Shown here piece after piece: positions 1 through 8,375 of a stretch of DNA of 62,197 nt (positions are counted from its first letter, which is position 1; the number at the start of each line of letters is the position of its first letter). Source of the stretch: VAXT01 sp035318925. GTDB lineage: Bacteria > Actinomycetota > Thermoleophilia > Gaiellales > Gaiellaceae. The stretch spans positions 1 through 62,197 of the forward strand of contig DATHDS010000043.1 of NCBI GenBank assembly GCA_035318925.1, given 5' to 3'. The translations under genes and the position numbers were made by a program. A model generated the notes under the pieces. It ran no database searches and was not told the DNA's origin. It saw only the letters and a list, made by a program, of their open reading frames with translations.

Positions 1-27
1 AGTTCAGCGGTGTCGCGGCTTAGGGCA

Positions 28-468
28 TCAACGTGACGGCCATCCGAGCGCGTCGAAGACCGCCACGGGGTCGAGGTAGTCGCGCCAGTGAGTGACCTTG
101 CGATCGGTGATCGTGAGTACCGAGATGTACCGGTTGGTGTACGGGGCCCCGGTCGAAACGACTCGGCCTTCGGAGGCGTACTCGAGCACCACGACGCCGG
201 TCTTGGTGTCGTGATGGACCGCGAGGTCATGACATCGGTCAAGCACGATCATGGTGCCGTACGGGCGGTAGAGCTCGGCGACGGCCTTGCGGCCCTCGAC
301 GTGCCTTGGGTAGCCGGGAGTCGTGATGATGTAGTCGAAGATGACCTTTTCGGCCAGCAGGTCGAAGAAGTGCCCACCATCGGCAATGCCGTCGAGGCCC
401 TTCTCGATGATGCGAAAGAACGGGTCGAGCGCCTTGAAGTCGTCGAGGTCGGTGATCGTCGTCGTCAC
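28..468 (-). CDS. SnoaL/NTF2-like domain protein
   Basis: This 146-residue protein has the size and pattern of a single NTF2-like (SnoaL-type) alpha+beta barrel. An N-terminal helical stretch leads to a phenylalanine-rich turn, and the C-terminal half carries the alternating strands typical of the family, with Tyr-Ile-Ser-Val-Leu-Thr-Ile near residues 113-119 and Trp-Arg-Asp-Tyr-Leu-Asp-Pro near 128-134. SnoaL-like proteins are small cytoplasmic cyclases, isomerases or ligand binders of very varied function, so the substrate cannot be named. No signal peptide or membrane segment is visible. It stands alone, close to the left edge and next to the tRNA fragment at 555-595. Confidence 0.75.
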   Translation of the reverse strand: MTTTITDLDDFKALDPFFRIIEKGLDGIADGGHFFDLLAEKVIFDYIITTPGYPRHVEGRKAVAELYRPYGTMIVLDRCHDLAVHHDTKTGVVVLEYASEGRVVSTGAPYTNRYISVLTITDRKVTHWRDYLDPVAVFDALGWPSR

Positions 469-554
469 GATGGTCCCCGCCTATGTACACGCCCGCGCGG
501 TTCGCCGGGCGAACTTGCGGGGACTTCTCGCGAAATCGGCTCCGCTAGTGGGTA

Positions 555-595
555 TGCCCCGGCATGAATCGAACATGCGCAGGCGGTTAGGAACC
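555..595 (-). repeat. Fragment of tRNA-Arg(CCT) 3' half (possible att-like remnant)
   Basis: On the minus strand this stretch reads as the 3' part of the tRNA-Arg(CCT) found at 6479-6550: anticodon loop with CCT, T-arm and 3' acceptor strand. A 25-base block (557-581) is identical to 6482-6506. Outside it the copy has lost one acceptor C, has one C/G change, and is shortened symmetrically in the anticodon stem. The D-arm and 5' acceptor strand are absent, so no complete tRNA can fold. The fragment has the same orientation as the tRNA, as expected for the distal copy left when an element integrates into a tRNA 3' end. Degenerate duplication without integration is the alternative. Confidence 0.75.
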
Positions 596-670
596 GGCGT
601 GCGGAAACGCTATTTGCAGGGTAAATAGTTAGGCGCACAGCTGTGCGCGCCGGTGAATGCGCCAGGCCGC

Positions 671-3600
671 TTAGCTTCTGATGCAGAGGGCGGCGAAGTC
701 CATCTCATAAAGCGGCTGGAAGATCTGGCAACCGATCCGCGCCGAGAAAAAATCCCGCCGCGCCGGGTTCCCAAACGCCGCCCAGGGTGCGGCGTCGCGA
801 GCCAGGGCGACGTCCAGGCCGCCGTATGCGAGGTAGCGTCGCCTTCCGGAGAGGCCGGCCGCCTGCGCAAGGCGCCGGTTGTACGTGGGATCGTCGAAGT
901 GAGCCTGGTTCGGACTGTTCCTCCCCGTGCCCGCGAGGAGAACGTTGAGAAAGTCGTCCGGGTCCGGGTAATCGGCGACCCAGGGTCGAGGGAAGGCTCC
1001 GATGTCGAACGGTTCGTTTCGCCGATAGAGGCGTTCGAGCAAGACGTCGACCGCGAACTCTCGAACCACCAGCCGGAGTCCGATCTTCTTGAGCTCGGCG
1101 GTAAGTAGCTGGCCGATCTGCGGGCACGGAGTCGTGTTGCAGGTGTAGAGGACCGCGGTGCGTTTTCCGCTTCCGGCCAACGACCGCGCTTTCCGTACGT
1201 CAGGCGTCAAGGGGTAGACCTGCGCGTCTCTGAAGCCGGGGATACCCGGCGGGAGGTACTGATCAGTGGGTCTCGTCGGCCGGCCGCTCAGCGTCACCTG
1301 GCGCGCCAGCGCTCGTCGGTCGATCGCGTAGTTCACGGCCCGGCGCAGCCGCACGTTCGCGAAGAGCGGGCGGCTCGTGTTCATGGCCAGGTAGATCACT
1401 CCCAGCTCGGAATGCACGAAGTACCTCTGGCCTCCCCGTCTCGCCACGTCGCTTCCTGCGCCGTACCTCGCAGCGAGCCGTTGGGCGGTCCCCGGCGGGA
1501 CGTCGTCGGCGGCGTAATCGGCTCGCCCTGCCTCGACGTTCGACACGCTCTGCGCTTTGCCCACGCCGAGCACGACGTCGATCTCGGAGAGATGCCGCGG
1601 CCTGGCCCCGGTGTAATTGGGATTCTTCTTCAGTACCACACCCTGGCCCGGTGCGAACGAGGCGACGTAATAGGGGCCCGCGGAAGGCACCACCCGCTCA
1701 CCTCCAGGCGTCATCGGGGTCCCGGACGGTACGGCGCAGAAGAACGGAAGCGCGATTCGGGCCGGAAAGTCCGGCGCCGCATGGATCAGCCGGATCGTCA
1801 GTCGGTTTCCGCGTGCCACCACGCCGGCTAGGTGCGGTGTCTTCCCAGCCTCGTATGCCGTTTCGCCGACGATGTCGCCGACGAACGCGGCACCCGGACC
1901 ACGCAATCTCGGGCTCAGGCTCCGCTCGATTGTGTCTTTGAACGTTCGCGCCGTGACCGGCTCGTTCGAGGGCGGCGAAAAGCGAAAGCCTCGCCTGATG
2001 AGGAACGTGTAGGTCCGTCCGTCACGCGACCGCGAGGGCAGCGCAGCTGCTACCTCGGGCACGAGCTGGGATCCCGCGGCGCCGGGACGGTCGGGGTAGT
2101 TCAGGAGCTTCGCGCACGTTGCATATTCGAGCTGCCATGTCTGAGCGGCGAAAGCGAGTGCCGGATCGACCGTCTGGAAGAAGTCGCCTTGCGACTCGAC
2201 TCGCAGACGTCCTCCGCTCGGCGAGCTGGGCACGAGAACACGACTCTCCACGCTCACCCAGACCTTTCCGGCTGCGACAACCATTCCCTGAGGGCTACCC
2301 CCGAACCTGATCGTCTTTGTGACGTCGTTCGTCCTCGGGTCGATGCGCGAGACCGTGCCGTCACGGCTGTTCGCAACCCAGACCGCGCCCGCGCCGACCG
2401 CGATGCCTCGCGGTGATTCTCCCACCGGGACCGTCGCCGACACCTCATTCGATCCCGGATCGATGCGAAAGACGGCGTTGTCGAGGCTGTCCGCGACCCA
2501 GACCGCACCTTCGCCGACGGCGAGGCTGCTCGGCGCATGGCCGACCGTGATCGTGGCCGCGGAGACGCCACTGACCGGGTCGATGCGGGTGATCGTTCCG
2601 GCGAGATCGTCGGCCAGCCAGACAGAGCCTGCGCCAACCGCTACGGCGCGGGGCGTACCGCCGAAGTCGATCTCGCCGGCGATGGTGCCGTTCGCGCGGA
2701 GCCGCGAGAGAAGACCCAGCTCGGGCGCGACCCAAACGGTGCCACGGGCAGCCGCCACGTACGCCGCGCCGTACGACAGGCTGGGCACCCGTGTGGTCGT
2801 GGCAATCTCTGCGTAGCGCGCATCGATCCGCCGCAGGTTGACAAACGCGCGGGATGAAGCAGGGCTCGCGACCCAGACGCTGTCACCGGCCGCTGCGAGC
2901 GCCGCGGGAACGCCGCCCGTCGGGATCGTGCGGGTGACTCTCCGGGTCTTGGCGTCGATGCGCGAAACGGTCCGGTCGTCGAGATTTGCCACCCAGACGG
3001 CGTCTGACCCGAACGAGATGTCGCCCGGTCGTGCCCCGACGGGAATGTCGCTGACGATCCGATTCGTCGCCGGATCGATGACCGCCACGGAGTTGCCTTG
3101 CACCGTCGAGAGCCTGGATCCGCCTGAGTCGCCGAGCGCTACGGCGAAGAGGAGGACAACGGTCACGGCTGACCCCGCCAATCCGGCCAGCAGCAGTCGC
3201 GAGCGGGTGACGTGAGCCGGGCCGAAAGTCTCCTGCGGCTCCTCGACCCCCTCCGGGCCCCGAGCTGCCCGAGGGAACGCATCGAGCTCCCGGTCCTGAC
3301 GGAGGATTGCCTGTTCCAGCTCCTTCAGCCGATGCCCTGGCTCGATTCCGAGCTCCTCGACGAGCGTGCGCCGCGTGCGCCGGTAGACCTCGAGCGCGTC
3401 AGCCTGCCGGTCCGCTCGATAGAGCGCGAACATCAGCTGGGCGACGAGTCGCTCCCGCAGCGGGTGCTGTGTGACGAGCTCGTCCAGCTCGGCAACGAGC
3501 TCGGGTCCCCGCCCGAGCGCGAGCTCCGCCTCGATTCGGCTCTCGAGAGTCTCGAGCCGAAGCTCGTCGAGCCGCGAGCTTTGCTCGTGCACGAAAGGCG

Positions 3601-4045
3601 CGAAGCCGAACTCTGCGAGTGGCCGGCTGCGCCAGAGCGAGACCGCCTCCCGTAGGGTGCGCGCGGCCTGTTCGGCGTCTCCTCGGGCGAGCTCCCCCTC
3701 GCCCTGTGCGCGCAGCCGCTCGAAGCGCTCGAGGTCGAGCTCGCCGGTTTCGACTCGCATGCGATATCCGCCCCGCTCGGTTTCGAGACGTCGTTCGTCT
3801 CCGCTGTCGCCGAGGGAGCGCCGGAGCCGGGAGACGTAGATCTGGATCATCTTGGACGCGCTCGGCGGCGGGGACTCCCAGAGGAGGTCGGTCAACCGGT
3901 CGGTGGAGACGGTCTCGTTCGCGTGCAAGAGGAGGATCGCGAGGAGAGCGCGTTCGTTGCCCGGCCCGAGCGCGATTCTGCTCTGACCTCTGAGGACCTC
4001 CAGCGGGCCGAGGATGCGAAACACGTACGCGTCGGCGGACGCCAC
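671..4045 (-). CDS. BTAD-type transcriptional regulator fused to beta-propeller and ABC solute-binding domain
   Basis: This is a 1124-residue multidomain protein. Residues about 8-95 form an OmpR-like winged helix opening with Ile-Leu-Gly-Pro-Leu-Glu-Val, and about 100-245 form the helical BTAD domain of AfsR/SARP regulators. About 284-306 is a hydrophobic membrane segment. About 315-620 is a run of YVTN-type repeats (Val-Trp-Val-Ala plus Arg-Ile-Asp motifs) expected to fold as a beta-propeller. About 625-1124 resembles the family 5 extracytoplasmic solute-binding proteins of peptide/nickel ABC transporters. The layout implies a one-component membrane regulator with a cytoplasmic DNA-binding part and outer sensing domains. 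The ligand is unknown. It is transcribed divergently from the secreted-protein gene at 4151. Domain identities are strong; topology is inferred. Confidence 0.85.
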   Translation of the reverse strand: MASADAYVFRILGPLEVLRGQSRIALGPGNERALLAILLLHANETVSTDRLTDLLWESPPPSASKMIQIYVSRLRRSLGDSGDERRLETERGGYRMRVETGELDLERFERLRAQGEGELARGDAEQAARTLREAVSLWRSRPLAEFGFAPFVHEQSSRLDELRLETLESRIEAELALGRGPELVAELDELVTQHPLRERLVAQLMFALYRADRQADALEVYRRTRRTLVEELGIEPGHRLKELEQAILRQDRELDAFPRAARGPEGVEEPQETFGPAHVTRSRLLLAGLAGSAVTVVLLFAVALGDSGGSRLSTVQGNSVAVIDPATNRIVSDIPVGARPGDISFGSDAVWVANLDDRTVSRIDAKTRRVTRTIPTGGVPAALAAAGDSVWVASPASSRAFVNLRRIDARYAEIATTTRVPSLSYGAAYVAAARGTVWVAPELGLLSRLRANGTIAGEIDFGGTPRAVAVGAGSVWLADDLAGTITRIDPVSGVSAATITVGHAPSSLAVGEGAVWVADSLDNAVFRIDPGSNEVSATVPVGESPRGIAVGAGAVWVANSRDGTVSRIDPRTNDVTKTIRFGGSPQGMVVAAGKVWVSVESRVLVPSSPSGGRLRVESQGDFFQTVDPALAFAAQTWQLEYATCAKLLNYPDRPGAAGSQLVPEVAAALPSRSRDGRTYTFLIRRGFRFSPPSNEPVTARTFKDTIERSLSPRLRGPGAAFVGDIVGETAYEAGKTPHLAGVVARGNRLTIRLIHAAPDFPARIALPFFCAVPSGTPMTPGGERVVPSAGPYYVASFAPGQGVVLKKNPNYTGARPRHLSEIDVVLGVGKAQSVSNVEAGRADYAADDVPPGTAQRLAARYGAGSDVARRGGQRYFVHSELGVIYLAMNTSRPLFANVRLRRAVNYAIDRRALARQVTLSGRPTRPTDQYLPPGIPGFRDAQVYPLTPDVRKARSLAGSGKRTAVLYTCNTTPCPQIGQLLTAELKKIGLRLVVREFAVDVLLERLYRRNEPFDIGAFPRPWVADYPDPDDFLNVLLAGTGRNSPNQAHFDDPTYNRRLAQAAGLSGRRRYLAYGGLDVALARDAAPWAAFGNPARRDFFSARIGCQIFQPLYEMDFAALCIRS

Positions 4046-4150
4046 CGCTCGACGCTAGCACGGTCGGCTCGCGGCTTCTAGACAGGAGAATTCCAGCGGA
4101 TTTACCTTTGAGCAGGAGCAGGGCAACCGTGGCGGGCCAGGCTCTCCGGG

Positions 4151-4861
4151 ATGAAGAAGACGTGCCTGATCGCGGGTCTTGCAATCGCGGTCCTCATCCC
4201 TTCCTCCGCGGGCGCGACACCAACTGCCGTCACGCTCCACCTGGACGGATTCCATGCAGTCGACGTCGACTACCACCAGGGGACATTCACGGCGCCTTCG
4301 CCGCTGTGCTCCTCGGGTCGCTGGCAGGGCAACGGCCAGAACGCACGTGTCTTCACCTGCGCTGACGGATCGGGCACCTTCACGGCGAGCTTCAACGGCG
4401 AGCTGGAGCACACGGCGGGATCAACTGGCCCATGGGCCATCACCGCCGGAACCGGCAGCTACACCGCGCTGCGCGGGAAGGGGACCGGAAAGGTCGATTC
4501 TTCCACCGGTCCGACGCCCCCGGTCTACTTCAGCGACACCTGGACCGGAGTGGTCGACTTCGACGCGACGGCGCCGACGGGGTCGGTCACCCTCAAGGTG
4601 ACTCGGCTGCGCGGCCATCGTTGGCGGGTGCGAGCCACGCTTCTCGCAAGCGACAACGTGGAAGGCAATGCCGTCTCGTACCGCGCGACCGCGAGCGCCG
4701 GTTCGTACTTCGCATCGAGAAGCGGAACGGTCTCGACCGGACGCCGGTCGCTCGCTTTCGTCTTTCGGGCGAGGCGCGGTCGACGTTTCGAAATCGAGCT
4801 CACGCTCGCGGATCCGTGCGGGAACACGAGCACGATTCGGCGGGCAGTAAGGCTTCGGTGA
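4151..4861 (+). CDS. Secreted protein of unknown function
   Basis: This 236-residue protein begins with a clear Sec signal peptide: Lys-Lys near the start, a hydrophobic core to about residue 18, then Ser-Ala-Gly-Ala as a likely cleavage site. The mature part contains repeated Gly-Thr-Gly-Ser/Thr beta-strand patterns (Trp-Ala-Ile-Thr-Ala-Gly-Thr-Gly-Ser-Tyr near residues 95-104) and a basic C-terminal half that looks immunoglobulin-like. I recognise no enzyme motif. Its stop overlaps the GTG start of the arylsulfotransferase gene (GTGA), so the two are almost certainly co-transcribed and translationally coupled, which suggests a shared role outside the membrane. Confidence 0.75.
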   Translation: MKKTCLIAGLAIAVLIPSSAGATPTAVTLHLDGFHAVDVDYHQGTFTAPSPLCSSGRWQGNGQNARVFTCADGSGTFTASFNGELEHTAGSTGPWAITAGTGSYTALRGKGTGKVDSSTGPTPPVYFSDTWTGVVDFDATAPTGSVTLKVTRLRGHRWRVRATLLASDNVEGNAVSYRATASAGSYFASRSGTVSTGRRSLAFVFRARRGRRFEIELTLADPCGNTSTIRRAVRLR

Positions 4862-6438
4862 GCAGGGGTCGGCTCGTGCTGATCGTCGCGGCCGCTGCGC
4901 TCGCCGCAGCTGGAGTGGGTGCTGCCGGCGCGCGCGATTCACACGAGCCGGCACTCGCCAAGTCGTGCCGTGCTGGTTCGGTACGAGGGGTGATTGGCGG
5001 CAAGCGCGTCTGCCTGAAGGCGGGGCAGAGGTGTTTGCGCAGGCTCGACGCCCAGTACCACCGTTTTGGATTTCATTGCCACAGCGGTCGGCTCACGCGC
5101 AGAAGTGGCCCCACCCGGCCAAAAGGCGCTCCGCCGAGGCTCAAGGTTCTCAAGCGAAGCTCGCTCGACGGGCCCGGGTACGTCCTGATCGCACCGAAGA
5201 ACGGCTCCACGGCAGGGGGGCCAGAAATCGTCGATGACCACGGCCGGCCGATTTGGTTCCACCCCAACTCGAAGGGCGACGAGGCGACCGATTTCCGCGT
5301 CCAGCGCTTCCGCGGCCAGCCGGTGCTGACCTGGTGGGAGGGACAAGGTCTCGCCGGCTCCGGCGCGGGGGTCGATTACGTCGCCGACGGTTCATATCGC
5401 GTGATCGCGACGGTGCATGCCGGTCACGGCCTCGATGCCGATGGGCACGAGTTCCTCCTCACGCCTCAGGGAACCGCGCTGATGACGATCTACCACGACG
5501 TGCCCTACGACCTGTCGCCGGTCGGAGGCCCGGCTGACGGCGTGGCGGTCGACGGGATCGTGCAGGAGATCGACGTCGCCAGCGGACGGGTCCTCTTCGA
5601 ATGGCACAGCCTCGACCACGTGGGGATTCGCGAGAGCTACCTACCGGTGGAATCCCCTTACGACTACTTTCATATCAACGCGGTCAACCTCGACAACGAC
5701 GGCAATCTGCTCATTTCGGGCAGACACACCTGGACGGTCTACAAGGTCGACCGGCACAGCGGTCAGGTTCTCTGGCGCCTCGGCGGGCGCAGGAGCGACT
5801 TCAGCCTCGGACCGGGAGTGGCGTTTGCGTGGCAGCACAACCCACTGCCGGCCGGGGAGAACACGATCCGGCTCTTCGACAACGAGACCAACGGATCGAA
5901 CTCCGTCTCGCCCCCCTCGCGCGTGATCTGGATCCACCTCGATGCCGGGAATGCGACGGCCACCCTGGAGAAGGCAATCACGCATTCCCCGGGCCTCATG
6001 GTCCAATCACAGGGGAACGCCCAGGCGCTCGAGAACGGCGATACCTTCGTCGGCTGGGGCCAGCTTGGGCGGGTCTCCGAGTTCGACCCGCAGGGCAACC
6101 TCCTCTTCGACGCCTATCTCCCTGGTCGATATGACACCTATCGCGCCTATCGGGCCGCGTGGACCGGCCAACCGCAGACGCGGCCGGTGGCGACCGCATG
6201 GACGAACGCGGACGGGAGCACCACCGTCCACGCAATCTGGAGTGGCGCAACCGAAGTCGCAGCCTGGCGCATCCTCGCCGGCTCGAAACCGAGCTCGCTC
6301 GTGCCGACCCGCACGGCTCGCTGGAACGGCCTCGACACGAGGATCAAGATCCGCGGCTTGCCCTTGGAGGTGGAGGTCGTCGCTCTCAATGCACAGGGCA
6401 GCGTCATCGAGATGTCGAAGCCGGTCCGTGTCGGCTGA
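4858..6438 (+). CDS. Arylsulfotransferase (ASST) family secreted protein
   Basis: This 526-residue protein is read from the GTG at 4858, which overlaps the upstream stop and gives an immediate signal-anchor-like N-terminus (Leu-Val-Leu-Ile-Val-Ala followed by an Ala-rich core). The body matches the arylsulfotransferase propeller family: Gly-Pro-Glu-Ile-Val-Asp with Pro-Ile-Trp-Phe-His, then His-Ala-Gly-His-Gly-Leu-Asp-Ala-Asp-Gly-His-Glu-Phe, then His-Ile-Asn-Ala-Val, then Trp-Arg-Leu-Gly-Gly with Trp-Gln-His-Asn. Family members transfer sulfate between phenolic compounds in the periplasm or outside, but many actinobacterial paralogues have no tested activity. Location outside the membrane is inferred. 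A Cys-containing N-terminal linker (residues about 40-75) precedes the propeller. Confidence 0.85.
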   Translation: MSRGRLVLIVAAAALAAAGVGAAGARDSHEPALAKSCRAGSVRGVIGGKRVCLKAGQRCLRRLDAQYHRFGFHCHSGRLTRRSGPTRPKGAPPRLKVLKRSSLDGPGYVLIAPKNGSTAGGPEIVDDHGRPIWFHPNSKGDEATDFRVQRFRGQPVLTWWEGQGLAGSGAGVDYVADGSYRVIATVHAGHGLDADGHEFLLTPQGTALMTIYHDVPYDLSPVGGPADGVAVDGIVQEIDVASGRVLFEWHSLDHVGIRESYLPVESPYDYFHINAVNLDNDGNLLISGRHTWTVYKVDRHSGQVLWRLGGRRSDFSLGPGVAFAWQHNPLPAGENTIRLFDNETNGSNSVSPPSRVIWIHLDAGNATATLEKAITHSPGLMVQSQGNAQALENGDTFVGWGQLGRVSEFDPQGNLLFDAYLPGRYDTYRAYRAAWTGQPQTRPVATAWTNADGSTTVHAIWSGATEVAAWRILAGSKPSSLVPTRTARWNGLDTRIKIRGLPLEVEVVALNAQGSVIEMSKPVRVG

Positions 6439-6478
6439 CGGCGGCGGGCCGCTTGCAAATTTCCGATGCGAGTAGAAG

Positions 6479-6550
6479 TGCCCCCGGCATGAATCGAACA
6501 TGCGCACGCGGTTTAGGAAACCACTGCTCTATCCACTGAGCTACGGGGGC
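6479..6550 (-). tRNA. tRNA-Arg (anticodon CCT)
   Basis: The minus strand folds as a complete cloverleaf. The acceptor GCCCCCG pairs with CGGGGGC, followed by discriminator A. The D-arm is GCTC/GAGC. The anticodon stem GTGGT/ACCGC encloses the loop TTCCTAA with anticodon CCT, and the T-arm GCATG/CATGC encloses TTCGATT. CCA is not encoded. It decodes AGG. The accessory island begins just beyond its 5' end, and a fragment of its 3' half lies at 555-595. Confidence 0.95.
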
Positions 6551-7085
6551 GTTTGTTGCTCGTATGCAGGTCTTTTTGGGTTTAAGCGCTTTGGAGTGTA
6601 TCTCGCGGCTCGCTGGTCTCTTGTCGCTTATGTTCTATCCACGCCGCTTCGGCGGACTTCGAGTGCCACGGCTTCCAATCGGCCTCGTCACGAAAGACGA
6701 GATCAGGCTGCCCCACAAAAGGATGAAGACGAGCCTGCTCATAACCCTGCGGCGCAAAGGCGACTGTCGCGAAAGCCCTTTACTCATCGAACTCCTCGAG
6801 CAACTCTGCGAAGGAGCCTCGGGAAAGCTGTGACATCGAGACCACCCTTACGCGCGAGGCTGTGGAGGCAAGCGGCGTCGACGAGATCCTTTTGAAGGAA
6901 CGGGCCACTCTCGGATGCAGTGCGGAACACATAAGTCATCCGTTGGCGTACGGCTGTGGTGGTCATTCGCTCAGAGCCGCCGGCGAAGCGTTACTTATTG
7001 GTGGCAAACGAAGCTAAGCTCTCGCCCGCGTGGCGTCAATAGTCAGCGATCGGAATATAGGGCAAGACCTTTCCGAACGGGCGTC
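6551..7085. other. Intergenic stretch with no confident gene
   Basis: The base composition is less GC-rich than the flanks. The minus strand holds about 66 open codons ending near 6590 with protein-like composition (a segment Asp-Leu-Val-Phe-Arg-Asp-Glu-Ala-Asp-Trp-Lys-Pro-Trp), but an in-frame stop precedes it and no start is available. A short second reading frame nearby ends in Phe-Ala-Glu-Leu-Leu-Glu-Glu-Phe-Asp-Glu. This fits decayed gene remnants at an island edge. No integrase is visible. Confidence 0.4.
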
Positions 7086-7415
7086 ATGAGTGGCGACAAT
7101 AAGCCTCTGGCGGTCGGCGACGTCCTCTACCTCCATGACCACGTGACTCGGTTCTCGAAGAAGGACACGCGCCGCTGGTGCATCGTCACTGCGATCATCG
7201 GCGGGGACGTCCGGGTGGCCGGCCGCTCGACGACGCGCCAGGACGGGGTGCCCGTGCCGGAGACGGCGATGAAGGAGTTCGACAAGGACGGGTGGGTACC
7301 GTCGCCGGCAGTGCGAATCTCCCGCGCCGAAGCTGACGCAGTGCAGAACATCGGTTCGCTGCCAGACCACTACCGCGACCAGGTGCTGTTCTTTCTCAAC
7401 GAGGACCTCGGGTGA
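7086..7415 (+). CDS. Small PemK/MazF-like protein, tentative
   Basis: This 109-residue protein starts at ATG 7086. An early strand Val-Gly-Asp-Val-Leu-Tyr-Leu is followed by Arg-Arg-Trp-Cys-Ile-Val-Thr-Ala-Ile and a Gly-Gly-Asp-Val-Arg-Val-Ala-Gly-Arg-Ser segment. The C-terminus has Asn-Ile-Gly-Ser-Leu-Pro-Asp-His-Tyr, as in several PemK-like proteins. The fold is plausibly the small beta-barrel of MazF/PemK-type RNases, but the key catalytic pattern is not clear enough to call a toxin. Its stop overlaps the GTG start of the sigma-like gene by 4 bases, so it is the first gene of a four-gene operon. If it is toxin-like, the ImmA/IrrE and zinc-finger proteins downstream would be its likely control partners. 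The function is uncertain. Confidence 0.45.
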   Translation: MSGDNKPLAVGDVLYLHDHVTRFSKKDTRRWCIVTAIIGGDVRVAGRSTTRQDGVPVPETAMKEFDKDGWVPSPAVRISRAEADAVQNIGSLPDHYRDQVLFFLNEDLG

Positions 7416-8359
7416 ACGACGCGCGCCTACGAGAGCTCCGCGGTCGCGTCCGACAGGGGCACCTTGATGGCGACCTTCTCGACGAGCTGAGAGGAATCGT
7501 CGCACGACTCGTCCGCCTCCGCCTGTTGCCGCCGTCATACGCACCGTACGGGCAATGGAATGACGAGGCGGCTGAAGAGGTCTTCGGCGACTGGTACGCG
7601 AAGCGGCTGCTTGGTCGCAGTCACCTGCAGCTCCTCCTCGACCGCGCTCGTACCGTCGGCGGCTTCCGCCGTCTCGCCGAGTACTCGCTGCGCCAGCATC
7701 TGCTGAACCAGCGCGCGCGGTCGCAGGCGCAGAATCTCTACTGGCGCGTCGTCGAGCTCCTCGCCGGCGACGATAATTTTGAGCTCGCGCGCGACGCCGC
7801 CCGTGCCCAGGACAAATGGTGGCGGCTCGCCGGCACCGACGTTGCAGAGTGGGGCGGAGACGACCGTCTCTTGGTCGCTCACGCCTGGGCGCTAGGCGAC
7901 TTCACGATCATCCGCTACCGTGCCGATGCCAAGAAGCTTTCGCCGCTTCTCGACGCCGACGAGCTGAAGCGCTTCGTGGTCGGCCTGCTCGACAGAGCTG
8001 AGGCGGCCCTGACGGCGACCTTGATCATGCGCGCGCTCGAGCAGCGTTTCGACCTCGGCGCCGTCTCCGAGGAGGAGTTGACCGAGGCGGTCGCGCCCGC
8101 GGTTGACCCACCCGACATCGCGAGCGACGTCGCCCTCGAGGACGCGGCGCGGTCGGTCATCGCCGAACTGACGCCCCGCCAGATCGAGGTCTTGCGCCGG
8201 TCTGACGAGGAGACGGTCGATCAGATGGCCCAGGCCCTTCGCTGCTCGGCTGGGACGATCCACAACGAGCAGCGGCGGATTGGCGCCCTGATTTCAAGGA
8301 TGAGCGAGGATGACGAGCGTGAAAAATTGTTGAAAATTGTCAGCGATCGCCTGTACTGA
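7412..8359 (+). CDS. Sigma-70-like protein with C-terminal region-4 helix-turn-helix
   Basis: This 315-residue protein is mostly helical. Residues about 45-110 contain aromatic and basic helices that could correspond to sigma region 2 (Phe-Gly-Asp-Trp-Tyr-Ala-Lys, then Ser-Leu-Arg-Gln-His-Leu-Leu-Asn-Gln). Residues about 240-290 form a typical sigma region 4 helix-turn-helix (Leu-Thr-Pro-Arg-Gln-Ile-Glu-Val-Leu-Arg-Arg, then Met-Ala-Gln-Ala-Leu-Arg-Cys-Ser). It is longer than an ECF sigma factor and diverges from housekeeping sigma. It is co-transcribed with the gene before it (4-base overlap) and followed 16 bases later by a gene with an anti-sigma-type zinc finger. This suggests a dedicated regulator of neighbouring accessory genes. 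The region 2 assignment is weak; region 4 is good. Confidence 0.65.
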   Translation: MNDARLRELRGRVRQGHLDGDLLDELRGIVARLVRLRLLPPSYAPYGQWNDEAAEEVFGDWYAKRLLGRSHLQLLLDRARTVGGFRRLAEYSLRQHLLNQRARSQAQNLYWRVVELLAGDDNFELARDAARAQDKWWRLAGTDVAEWGGDDRLLVAHAWALGDFTIIRYRADAKKLSPLLDADELKRFVVGLLDRAEAALTATLIMRALEQRFDLGAVSEEELTEAVAPAVDPPDIASDVALEDAARSVIAELTPRQIEVLRRSDEETVDQMAQALRCSAGTIHNEQRRIGALISRMSEDDEREKLLKIVSDRLY

Positions 8360-8375
8360 CCAGGTGAGTGCGCCT

